DNA of 64,000 nt. It comes from Planctomycetota bacterium. GTDB taxonomy: Bacteria > Planctomycetota > B15-G4. Under the pieces are notes generated by a model, which was not told the origin of the DNA, did not search any database, and saw nothing but the letters and a program-made list of their open reading frames with translations. Positions 35,024 to 43,125 of the stretch are shown in pieces. The position numbers and the translations under genes were made by a program. The DNA is taken from assembly GCA_029259745.1 (NCBI GenBank), contig JAJDEO010000020.1:186001-250000 (forward strand), in the 5' to 3' direction. The stretch's first letter is position 1. Every line of letters starts with the position of its first letter.

Positions 35024-38000
35024 ATGGCGGAACGCCTTTCGATGCGCAGCCGTGGATTTCTCGCGTTTCTCGCGACGCAGTTCCTCGGTGCGTTCAACGA
35101 CAACTTCTTCAAGTTCGCGATCCTCGCGCTGATCGCGACGAACGCGCCCGACGACCGTGACACCCTCTCGAGTGTCGCCCAGGGCCTGTTCGCCCTGCCG
35201 TTCGTCGTGCTGGCGGCGTGGTCGGGGCTGCTCGCCGACAAGTTCTCCAAGACGCGCATCATCGTCGCGATGTCGGCCGGCGAGATCGCGATCATGGGGC
35301 TCGGCGTCGTCGGCTTTGCGCTCCAGAGTCTCGAGCTGCTGTTCGTGGCCATCACGCTGATGAGCATTCAGAGCACCGTGTTCGGCCCGGCGAAGTACGG
35401 CTTCCTGGCCGAGTCGTTCGACGAGAAGCAGCTCACGCGGGCCAACGCCTGGGTCTCGATGACGACGTTCATCGCCGTCGTGCTCGGCCAGCTCTGCGGC
35501 GTGCCGTTCGTCGCGCTGGCCGACGGTGTCGACCTCGGCGCCCCCGCGGTCTGGTTCGTGGTCGTGGCGGCGCTCGGCCTCGTGGCCTCGCTCTTCGTGC
35601 CCAAGCTGGCCGCCGCACGACCGGCCACGAAGATCTCGCTCGACCCACGCCCCGAGCTCGGCGCTGCCTGGCGCGACGTCAAGGACAGCCCCGTGCTGCT
35701 CTACACGATCCTGGGCATGGGCCACTTCTACATGCTCGCCGCGCTGCTGCAGTTGATCCTGCTGAAGTACGGCTCGGACGTCTTGTTCCTCGACGAACGC
35801 TGGACGGCCGTGCTCGTCGCGACGTCGCTCGTCGGGATCGCGGCGGGCAGCGTGTTGACGGCGCGCTGGTCGGGCAAGCGCATCGAACTCGGGCTCGTCC
35901 CGCTGGGTTCGCTGGCGATGAGCGCGGCGATCCTGGTGCTCGCGCGCGTCGAACCGGGGCCGCTCTCAGTCGGCGAGAGCGCGCTGAGCTGGGCGCGCGT
36001 CGGCTGGCCCTTTGCCGCGACGTTCGCGATCGGCGTCGCCGGCGGCTTGTTCAGCGTTCCGCTGCAAGCCACGCTGCAACATCGTTCGCCGGCTGCGAGC
36101 AAGGGACGTCTGCTCGCATTCGGCAACATGATCTCGTTCGTCGGGATCTTCATGTCGGCCGGCGTGTTGTTCGTGCTCGGCGACGGTGTGCTCTCGCTCG
36201 ACGTGCCCGACATGCTGTCGACGGTGGGGTGGCTGTCGATCGTCGGCACCGCCGTGAGCTTGTGGCTGCTGCCCGAGGCCTTTCTGCGCTTCATCGGCTG
36301 GCTCATCACCCACACTCTCTACCGCCTCCGCACGCGCAACATCGAAGGAATCCCCGCAAGTGGGGGTGCGCTACTGATCGCCAATCATGTGAGCTGGGTC
36401 GACGCCCTGGTCTTGTCGGCGGCCGCGCCGCGACGCATCTCGTTCCTGATGTACCGCAAGTACTTCGACTGGGCGCCGACACGCTGGCTCTTCAAGTTGC
36501 TGCGCTGCATTCCCGTCGCGTCAGGCGATGCACCCGAGGTCGTGCAGGCCTCGCTTGACGCAGCCGGGGAACAAATCGAGGCCGGCAAGCTCGTCTGCAT
36601 CTTCGCCGAGGGCGCCGTGACGCGGACGGGGACGATGCTGCCCTTCCGCAGTGGCTACCAACGCATCGTCGGTGGCCGCGACGTTCCGATCGTCCCCGTG
36701 CATCTCGGCGGCCTGTGGGGCAGCGTCTTCAGTCACGAAGGTGGGCGCATGCTTTGGAAGGTCCCGCGCACGCTGCCCTATCCCGTGACGATCAGCATCG
36801 GTGACGCCTTGCCTTCCTCGGCCTCACCGCGCGAAGTGCGCGAGGCGATCCGTGAGCTGGCGGCCGAGGCCTGGCCCGAGCACCGTGACAAGGCGCACGC
36901 CGTGCACGTCTCGATCATGCGCCGACGAGCGCGCAGCGTGCGGCGGACGCTCTTCGCCGACACGCCGTCGGTCTGGCTCGGCGGCGCGCGCTCGACGTCG
37001 TGTCACATCTTCCTCGCCTCGGCACTCGCACTGCGCGACACGCTCGCGCCGGCCTGGGGTGAGCACGTGCGACGTGTGGCCGTGCCGCTCGAACCAGGGC
37101 TCGATGCACAGCTGGCGATCTACGCGATCATGGCCGCCGGACGTGTCCCCGTCGTGGGCGCCGAGGCGCAGGGCGACGCCGTCATCGATGCGGTCACCCT
37201 CGCGACTGCCTTCGGTGCGCGTCGATCCACGCTCCGCTGGCGGGTCGGACTGTGGCTCGTGCCCTCGGGCTGGCTCGCGAGCTGGACGCTGACCGCAGCG
37301 CGCGATCTCGACGCGCCGGCGATCGAGTGGTGCGGCAGTATGTCGGGCGCGCAGAGCCACCTGGCCCTGCATGCGGGGGTCGAGGGCGTCCAGGAGATGC
37401 TGTCGGTGGACGGCAGCGACGGCGTGGTCTGCGACCTCCCGTGGGGCGAGGCGGCGTCGTTGCAGGTCGGGATGTTCCTGCCGCTGTTGAGCAGGGCGCG
37501 CGGGGCGTTGATCGCCAACCCGACAGACGGGCGCTCGTTCGGCAAGCTCGTCGATGCCTCGCGCGGCACGCTGTTGTTCACCACGCGCGACTCGGCTCTG
37601 AACATCGTCGCGACCGTGCGACGCGAGAAGCTCGGCGGCCTCCGATTCATCGCGCTCGTCGACCAACAGGCCGCCGACGATGACCTGCGCCGTGCCTTCG
37701 TGGCGCGCATGGGCATCGAGCCGCGGCCCGGCTTCGCGACGCCAGAACTCGGCCTCATCGCGCTCAACATCCCCGACGTCCGCGGTCACGGTGTCTTCCA
37801 ACGCGGCACGCGCCGGGGCACGTGGGGGCACCCCTTGCCGACGCTGGCCGCGCGTGTCGACGGCGCGGAGGGCGAGGCGGACGTCGAGGGCGTGCTCGAG
37901 GTCAAAGGAGCGCCGCTCGCCGTCGGCGGACACGATGGCGCAAACGAGTGGCTGCGTTTGAGCGTGCGCGCGCGCCTCGACGACGATGGCTTCGTCACGC

Positions 38001-38026
38001 TGGTGCCGTCAACGACGCCGGCCTGA
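35024..38026 (+). CDS. LplT-like transporter / acyltransferase / AMP-binding-like fusion
   Basis: In E. coli LplT flips lysophospholipids inward and Aas re-acylates them. Here the parts are one 1000-residue chain. Residues 1-420 are an MFS carrier ('FLGAFNDNFFKFAILAL'). Residues about 425-650 are a PlsC acyltransferase with His455-x4-Asp460 ('NHVSWVD') and 'FAEGAVTRTG' (Glu529) for the usual FPEGTRSR. Residues about 650-1000 sit where Aas has its acyl-ACP synthetase. They keep only traces of an adenylation fold: 'GFATPELG' for YGxTE and 'RLDDDGFVTLV' for the post-TGD strand. No TSGTTGxPK loop and no catalytic Lys motif are visible. Start ATG 35024; the frame to 34919 runs into element R2. Confidence 0.85.
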   Translation: MAERLSMRSRGFLAFLATQFLGAFNDNFFKFAILALIATNAPDDRDTLSSVAQGLFALPFVVLAAWSGLLADKFSKTRIIVAMSAGEIAIMGLGVVGFALQSLELLFVAITLMSIQSTVFGPAKYGFLAESFDEKQLTRANAWVSMTTFIAVVLGQLCGVPFVALADGVDLGAPAVWFVVVAALGLVASLFVPKLAAARPATKISLDPRPELGAAWRDVKDSPVLLYTILGMGHFYMLAALLQLILLKYGSDVLFLDERWTAVLVATSLVGIAAGSVLTARWSGKRIELGLVPLGSLAMSAAILVLARVEPGPLSVGESALSWARVGWPFAATFAIGVAGGLFSVPLQATLQHRSPAASKGRLLAFGNMISFVGIFMSAGVLFVLGDGVLSLDVPDMLSTVGWLSIVGTAVSLWLLPEAFLRFIGWLITHTLYRLRTRNIEGIPASGGALLIANHVSWVDALVLSAAAPRRISFLMYRKYFDWAPTRWLFKLLRCIPVASGDAPEVVQASLDAAGEQIEAGKLVCIFAEGAVTRTGTMLPFRSGYQRIVGGRDVPIVPVHLGGLWGSVFSHEGGRMLWKVPRTLPYPVTISIGDALPSSASPREVREAIRELAAEAWPEHRDKAHAVHVSIMRRRARSVRRTLFADTPSVWLGGARSTSCHIFLASALALRDTLAPAWGEHVRRVAVPLEPGLDAQLAIYAIMAAGRVPVVGAEAQGDAVIDAVTLATAFGARRSTLRWRVGLWLVPSGWLASWTLTAARDLDAPAIEWCGSMSGAQSHLALHAGVEGVQEMLSVDGSDGVVCDLPWGEAASLQVGMFLPLLSRARGALIANPTDGRSFGKLVDASRGTLLFTTRDSALNIVATVRREKLGGLRFIALVDQQAADDDLRRAFVARMGIEPRPGFATPELGLIALNIPDVRGHGVFQRGTRRGTWGHPLPTLAARVDGAEGEADVEGVLEVKGAPLAVGGHDGANEWLRLSVRARLDDDGFVTLVPSTTPA

Positions 38027-38095
38027 CCGCACGGCGGGGATCGCTGTTCGGGGTGAGTGGCGCTCCGACAAGGAGTTCTCTCGTTCGGCAGGCCG

Positions 38096-38109
38096 ACAAC
38101 CCGGGTTGT
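38096..38109. repeat. 14-base perfect palindrome between convergent genes
   Basis: ACAACCCGGGTTGT lies in the 100-base gap between the fusion gene and the kinase gene, 18 bases past the kinase stop on the minus strand. It has no central loop, so it is more likely a protein site or a weak bidirectional terminator than a strong hairpin. Confidence 0.4.
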
Positions 38110-38126
38110 TCAATGCGTCGTCCGAG

Positions 38127-41100
38127 TCAGCGGGCGGCGTTGCGCGCCTCGGCGTCGGCGAGCACCTCGACAGCCCGCTCGGCATCGCGCGACGACGGTG
38201 CCGCGGCCGTGAGCACGGCCTCGGCGCGCTGGGCAAGCACGAGGGCCTCGTCGAGCAGCGCATCGTCGTCGAGGGCGAGCAGTGAGCGTGCCAGCTCGAG
38301 CCGCGCCACGGCCGTCACGCTATGGTCGTCGCCACGACTCGCGAGGTGCGCTTCGAGGAGCGCGCGCCCGAGTGCGACGGAATCTTCGTAGCGCTCCGAA
38401 GCGTGCGCTGTGAGGGCCAGTTGGCGCGTGGCGGCGAGTGTGTTCGGATGACCGGGCGGCAACGCGGCCGTGAGGCCCTTCACAGCCTCGGCCAGCGGCT
38501 CGAGTCCTTCGAGCGGGCGCCCGGCCTTGCGCAGCATCAGGCCGAGGTTCGTGAGCGCGACGAGCCGATCGAGGTGCGCGGCTTCGTCTCCTTCCAGCGC
38601 TGCGACGAGCAGCGAGTAGATGCGGACGGCCGCCTCGTCATCGCCACGGCGCGACGCGATCATCGCGCCTAACGACAGCGCAAGCCGACGCACACGGAGC
38701 GTCGAAGACCCTGCTTCGTCGGACGTATTTTCCTCGACGTGATCGATGAGCTTCTCGGCCTCGTCGAGCTTGCCGGCGATGACATATGTTTGCGCCAGCC
38801 CGACCATCCCCGTCAGCGTGTCGAGATGGGCCGGCCCGCGCCGGTGCTCGAGCAGCGGAACGGCAGCGGCGAACAGAGGCTCGGCCTCGCTCGGCCGCTG
38901 GGCCACGAGCAGCACGTTCGCGAGGTTGTTGAGTGCGTCGGCGTAGTCGATCTTCGAGAGCTGGTCGGGCCGCGCGGCGTGGGCGTCGATGACGGATCGC
39001 AGTGCCTTCTCGGCGGCTTCGAGGTCGCCGAGCCCGAACTGCACGAGACCGAAGAGTGATTGAGTGCGCAACGTCGCGGGGTGGTCGGGACCGAAGAGCA
39101 TGCGGCGGTTGTCGAGGCACGGAGCGACGAAGATCACGGCATCGTCGAAGCGGTTGAGGCCGACGAGGGCCAGGCCGAGGTTGTGCATCGACTCGAGCGT
39201 GTCCTGCGCGGTGCGGCCGAGCGCCGCGCTGCGGGCCTCGAAGACGCGCGTGTGCAGCGCGGCCGCCTCGTCGAAACGTCGGCGCGCCGTGTAGAGAGCG
39301 CCGAGCGCGTCGTCGGCTTCGAGCGCCGGGTCGCTGTTCTTGCCGTGGAGCGCGCGTGCCCGTACGGCGTCCCGCTCGAGGATGGCCTCGGCCGCATCGA
39401 GTTCTCCATCATGCACCAGCGCCTGCGCGAGCAGGATGCGCGTCATGAGGGCATCGGCGACGTCATCCCCGTAGGCCGCGTCGAGTTCGTCGGCGACCTC
39501 CTCGAAGACGATGCGGGCTTCCGACCAGCGTCCCTCGGTCGCCAGGAGGACGCCGAGACTGCGTCGTGTCGAGAGGAGGTCGCGGCCGACATCGACCTCG
39601 TCTGCGCCCTCGGCGATGACGCGTTCGAACAGTTCGATCGCCGACGCCAGGTGCGGTCGTGCGGCGCCCGTCTGACCGAGGTTCGCGTAGGTGACGCCCA
39701 GCATGCGGTGCAGAACAGCGCGCACGAAGGGGCGCATGTTCATGTCCGCGTCGATCGACGCGCTCGCCACGTCGAGCATGTCGACCACGCGCGCCCCGCG
39801 CCCGGACTTGCTCGGATCGGCCGAGCGCAGCATGTCGACGAGGAAGTCCTGGACTGCGGCCGCTTCGAGGCGACGGTTCTCGGCGCGTGCGAGCGAGTTG
39901 TTGGCGATGACGTACTGCGTCGTCGAGACGATCGTGCCGACGAGCAACGCCAGGAAGGTTGCGGCGACACCCGCGACGAGCGCGCGGTTGCGGCGTGCAA
40001 ACTTGCGGAGCTGATACACCGTGCTCGGCGGTCGCGCGAGGATCGGCTCGTCGGCTAGGTAGCGACGGATGTCGGCCGCGAAGTCGGAGGCCGCGCCGTA
40101 GCGTCGGTCGCGCTCCTTCTCGAGACTCTTGCTGACGAGTGTCTCGACGTCGCCGCGGAAGATGCGCTGGATGCTCGAGAGCGGGCGCGGCTCCTCTTCG
40201 CGGATCACGCGCGCGACGTCGAGCAGTGGTCTGCGTGCAACGTTGTACGGGAGCTGGCCCGCGAGCAGCTCGTACGTGATCACGCCGAGCGCGTAGACGT
40301 CCGAGCGCGCGTCCAGTTCACCGGCATCGCCCGCGACCTGCTCGGGGCTCATGTAGGGCAGGGTGCCGATGATCTGCCCGACGTCCGTGGCGAGTGTGGC
40401 GCCCAGCGTTGCGGCCGTGTCGATGTCGCCGTCGGTGACGCGCGCGATCCCGAAGTCGAGGATCTTCGGTTGGCCGGTTGCGTCGACGAGGATGTTGCCG
40501 GGCTTGAGGTCGCGGTGGACGACGCCCTTGATGTGCGCGTGGTGCACGGCGTCGGCCACGCGTGCGATGAGTTCGAGACGCTTGCGCGTGCCGAGCGACT
40601 GCTGTTCGCAGTGCTCGCTGAGGGTCGGCCCCTCGACGAGCTCGAGCGCAAAGTAGGGGACGTCCGCACCGTCGAGCGTGGCCGTGCCGGCTTCGAAGAT
40701 CTGGGCGATGCCGGGGTGCTGCAACCGGCCCAGGGCCTCCGTCTCGTGTTCGAAACGACGCAGCATCCGCGGCGTGATGAGACCAGAGCGGATGATCTTC
40801 AGCGCGACGACGCGGCGCGGATGCTCCTGCTCGGCGCGGTAGACCACGCCCATGCCGCCGCGGCCGAGGACATCGAGGATGCGGTAGCGACCGATGCGCT
40901 CGGGGACGGGCTCGTCATCGGCACGCGCGGCGGCCGCCGCCTCGGGGTCGACGTCCGAGAGAATGTCCTGCGCCGCGCGTGCGACGACCTCTTCGAACGG
41001 ATGACTCGACCCAGCCGTCGCGGCGCGCGTTGTCGTCGCGTCGTCGACCTCGTCGTGATCGAGCAGGGAGAGCACCTCGGCCTTGATCTCAGCGCCGTCC

Positions 41101-41207
41101 GACATTTCCTCGCAACGCGCATCGATCAACGCGAGACGCGCGTCGTCGTTCACCTCGCACGCCTCGAGGAACAAAGCCTTGATGCGTTCGTGGCGTTCGG
41201 TATCCAT
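38127..41207 (-). CDS. Membrane Ser/Thr protein kinase with TPR-like repeats
   Basis: Hanks-type kinase (1026 residues). Kinase domain about 105-375: glycine loop 'LGRGGMGVVYRAE', Lys137 in 'VALKII', catalytic 'HRDLKPGN' (Asp233), 'DFGIAR' (Asp251) and 'GTLPYMSPEQ'. One transmembrane helix follows at about 405-430 ('VAGVAATFLALLVGTIV'). The extracytoplasmic 600 residues are tetratricopeptide-like helical repeats ('YADALNNLANVLLVAQRPSEAEPLF' region). The first 90 residues form a small acidic N-domain seen in planctomycete kinases. ATG 41207 preferred; a GTG at 41213 would add two residues. It lies 13 bases after the sigma-factor stop, the usual planctomycete pairing, so one transcript is likely. 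Confidence 0.92.
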   Translation of the reverse strand: MDTERHERIKALFLEACEVNDDARLALIDARCEEMSDGAEIKAEVLSLLDHDEVDDATTTRAATAGSSHPFEEVVARAAQDILSDVDPEAAAAARADDEPVPERIGRYRILDVLGRGGMGVVYRAEQEHPRRVVALKIIRSGLITPRMLRRFEHETEALGRLQHPGIAQIFEAGTATLDGADVPYFALELVEGPTLSEHCEQQSLGTRKRLELIARVADAVHHAHIKGVVHRDLKPGNILVDATGQPKILDFGIARVTDGDIDTAATLGATLATDVGQIIGTLPYMSPEQVAGDAGELDARSDVYALGVITYELLAGQLPYNVARRPLLDVARVIREEEPRPLSSIQRIFRGDVETLVSKSLEKERDRRYGAASDFAADIRRYLADEPILARPPSTVYQLRKFARRNRALVAGVAATFLALLVGTIVSTTQYVIANNSLARAENRRLEAAAVQDFLVDMLRSADPSKSGRGARVVDMLDVASASIDADMNMRPFVRAVLHRMLGVTYANLGQTGAARPHLASAIELFERVIAEGADEVDVGRDLLSTRRSLGVLLATEGRWSEARIVFEEVADELDAAYGDDVADALMTRILLAQALVHDGELDAAEAILERDAVRARALHGKNSDPALEADDALGALYTARRRFDEAAALHTRVFEARSAALGRTAQDTLESMHNLGLALVGLNRFDDAVIFVAPCLDNRRMLFGPDHPATLRTQSLFGLVQFGLGDLEAAEKALRSVIDAHAARPDQLSKIDYADALNNLANVLLVAQRPSEAEPLFAAAVPLLEHRRGPAHLDTLTGMVGLAQTYVIAGKLDEAEKLIDHVEENTSDEAGSSTLRVRRLALSLGAMIASRRGDDEAAVRIYSLLVAALEGDEAAHLDRLVALTNLGLMLRKAGRPLEGLEPLAEAVKGLTAALPPGHPNTLAATRQLALTAHASERYEDSVALGRALLEAHLASRGDDHSVTAVARLELARSLLALDDDALLDEALVLAQRAEAVLTAAAPSSRDAERAVEVLADAEARNAAR

Positions 41208-41220
41208 GCGCACTCGGCGG

Positions 41221-41787
41221 TCAGTCGGGGTCGAAACCGTCGGCGAGCTCGCGCTTCAGCCAAGCCTTGGCCATGCGCCAATCGCCGGCAGCCGTGCGCG
41301 GCGAGACGCCCACGACGCCCGCCGTCTCTTCGTTGGTCAGCCCGCCGAAGATCCGCAGCTCGACGATGCGCGCCTGACGGGCGTCGGTTTCCCCGAGCTT
41401 CTCGAGGGCCTCGTCGAGCGCAAGGACGTCGACGTTGTCGCCCATGTCCGGCGCGGCACCCTCGTACAGCGTGACGCGCTGGAGCGATCCTCCGCGCTTG
41501 ACGGCATCGCGACGCCGCGCGTGGTCGACGAGCACGCGACGCATCTGGATGGCGCCCACGGCGATGAAGTGCGTGCGTCCCTGCCAGTCGATCTGCGTGA
41601 GATCGGCGAGCTTGAGGTAGGCCTCGTGCACGAGAGCCGTCGGTTCGAGCGTATGGCCCGCGCGCTCACGCAGGAACTGGGCCGAGGCGAGCGCCTTGAG
41701 CTCTTCGTAGACGAGCGGCAGCAACTCGTGCGCCATGTCACCCTTTCCGACCAGCTCGGCGATACGCGTCGCGGTGTGGACGTCCAT
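41221..41787 (-). CDS. ECF-type sigma factor (PF07638-like)
   Basis: The 188-residue protein directs RNA polymerase to a set of promoters. It has region 2 ('LLPLVYEELKALASAQFLRE' and 'EPTALVHEAYLKLADL') and region 4 ('ELRIFGGLTNEETAGVVGVSPRTAAGDWRMAKAWLKREL'-type helix-turn-helix, with 'TNEETA' and 'SPRTA'). The form 'ALVHEAYLKL...W.GRxHFIAVGAIQMRRVLVDHARRR' is the one abundant in planctomycetes. No anti-sigma gene is adjacent; the downstream kinase probably sets its activity. Confidence 0.92.
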   Translation of the reverse strand: MDVHTATRIAELVGKGDMAHELLPLVYEELKALASAQFLRERAGHTLEPTALVHEAYLKLADLTQIDWQGRTHFIAVGAIQMRRVLVDHARRRDAVKRGGSLQRVTLYEGAAPDMGDNVDVLALDEALEKLGETDARQARIVELRIFGGLTNEETAGVVGVSPRTAAGDWRMAKAWLKRELADGFDPD

Positions 41788-41829
41788 GGGGACTCTCGGT
41801 GTTGAAGGATGTGCGGCGCCGAGGCGGGC

Positions 41830-42090
41830 TCAGCTCCGCGAAAAGGGCCAACTCCACCAGCGCCGCTTCGGTTGCTCGATCGCCTTGTAGAGCGTGCGCA
41901 GGCACGTCTTGACGTCTTGAAGGCACGGCGTGCAACCCGAATGGCAGCACTGCAGCCGATCGGGATCCGCGCTGACCTTCGCGAGCTTGTCGACTTGGTA
42001 GCGGCAGAAGTCGGGCAGTCCGGCCTTCTGCATGCCCTTGGCGAGGGCGTGCTCGTACTCGGGGTGCTGGGTGAGATCGGGACCGGGCAT
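41830..42090 (-). CDS. Small Cys-rich protein of unknown function
   Basis: The 86-residue product has Cys29, Cys48, Cys49, Cys53, Cys56 and Cys63. The core 'CCHSGCTPCLQDV' looks like a metal or disulfide centre. It ends with a Trp/Arg-rich tail. It lies 42 bases before the sigma-factor gene on the same strand and may be the first gene of that unit. No known domain. The frame is short, but its Cys spacing and position argue against a shadow. Confidence 0.55.
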   Translation of the reverse strand: MPGPDLTQHPEYEHALAKGMQKAGLPDFCRYQVDKLAKVSADPDRLQCCHSGCTPCLQDVKTCLRTLYKAIEQPKRRWWSWPFSRS

Positions 42091-42274
42091 CGGAGGGGCA
42101 GCAAAAAAGAGGGTCAGCGCACGTGCAGAGGGGCAGCTTAGCAGCGGGACGGAAAGGCGCCAATGTGTACGGTGACAGTGTCGTCAGGTGCTCACGGTTC
42201 GGCTGCCTGGTCCGATGACGCTTCTTCGACTGTCTCGAAATCCCCACTCACGTCGCCCGATCGGAGACGTTGCC

Positions 42275-43078
42275 ATGTTGTTCCGTCACGCTCTCGCCCT
42301 GCTCCTGGCCCTCGGCCTCGCTGCCTGCACGTCCACTCCCATCACCGGACGGAGTCGGCTCATCTCGGCCGTCCCCTTGACGACTGAGCTCCAGCTGGGT
42401 GTCGACGCTTATTCGGAGGCGAAGTCCACGTCCAAGCTCATCACGAGCGGGCCCGACTTCGAGATGGTGCAGCGCATCGGTCAACGCGTCGCCGTCGTGG
42501 CCGAGCAGATGGTCCCCGAGCCGACGTCGGCCTTCGAGTGGGAGTTCATCCTCATCGACGAGCCCGAGACGGCCAACGCGTGGGCCTTGCCCGGTGGCAA
42601 GACGGCCGTCTACACGGGACTGCTTCCGATCACGCAGGACGAGGACGGACTTGCGGCGGTGATGGGGCACGAGATCGCGCACGCCGTGCTACGGCACGGC
42701 ACCGAGCGGATGACGCAGCAGGTCGCGCTGCAGGGTTTCCTCGGCGTCGCGTCACTCGGACTCGGGGACATGACCGCGTCGCAGCGTGATGTCACGATGC
42801 AGGCCTTGTCGGGCCTCGGCTCGCTCGGTGTCGCACTCCCGTTCAGTCGCGCGCACGAATCGGAAGCCGATGAGGTGGGGCTCTACTTCGCAGCCGGGGC
42901 CGGTTACGACCCGCGAGCAGCGATCGGCCTCTGGGAACGCATGGCCGCCAACGCAGGCGGCAGCTCGCCCCCGGAGTTGCTCAGCACGCACCCGAGTCAC
43001 GGCACGCGCATCGCCGATCTCAAGGCATGGATGCCAACGGCCCTCGACATCTATCGCAAGGCCGGCGGCACGCCCTGA
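42275..43078 (+). CDS. M48-family lipoprotein metalloprotease
   Basis: Envelope protease of the LoiP/BepA-like M48 group. The 267-residue product has a lipoprotein signal 'ALGLAACTST' (lipid Cys18), the zinc motif His132-Glu133-x-x-His136 ('GHEIAHAVLRH'), and Glu197 in 'AHESEADEVG' as third ligand. 'ANAWALPGG' ahead of the motif is typical. The ATG at 42275 has GGAG nine bases upstream; the frame to 42188 precedes the signal peptide. Likely degrades misfolded or oxidised outer-membrane proteins. Convergent with the hydantoinase gene. Confidence 0.92.
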   Translation: MLFRHALALLLALGLAACTSTPITGRSRLISAVPLTTELQLGVDAYSEAKSTSKLITSGPDFEMVQRIGQRVAVVAEQMVPEPTSAFEWEFILIDEPETANAWALPGGKTAVYTGLLPITQDEDGLAAVMGHEIAHAVLRHGTERMTQQVALQGFLGVASLGLGDMTASQRDVTMQALSGLGSLGVALPFSRAHESEADEVGLYFAAGAGYDPRAAIGLWERMAANAGGSSPPELLSTHPSHGTRIADLKAWMPTALDIYRKAGGTP

Positions 43079-43125
43079 GGCCGCTCGACTGAGAGCGCCG
43101 CGCCAGCGGACGGTGTGCGCGTGAA

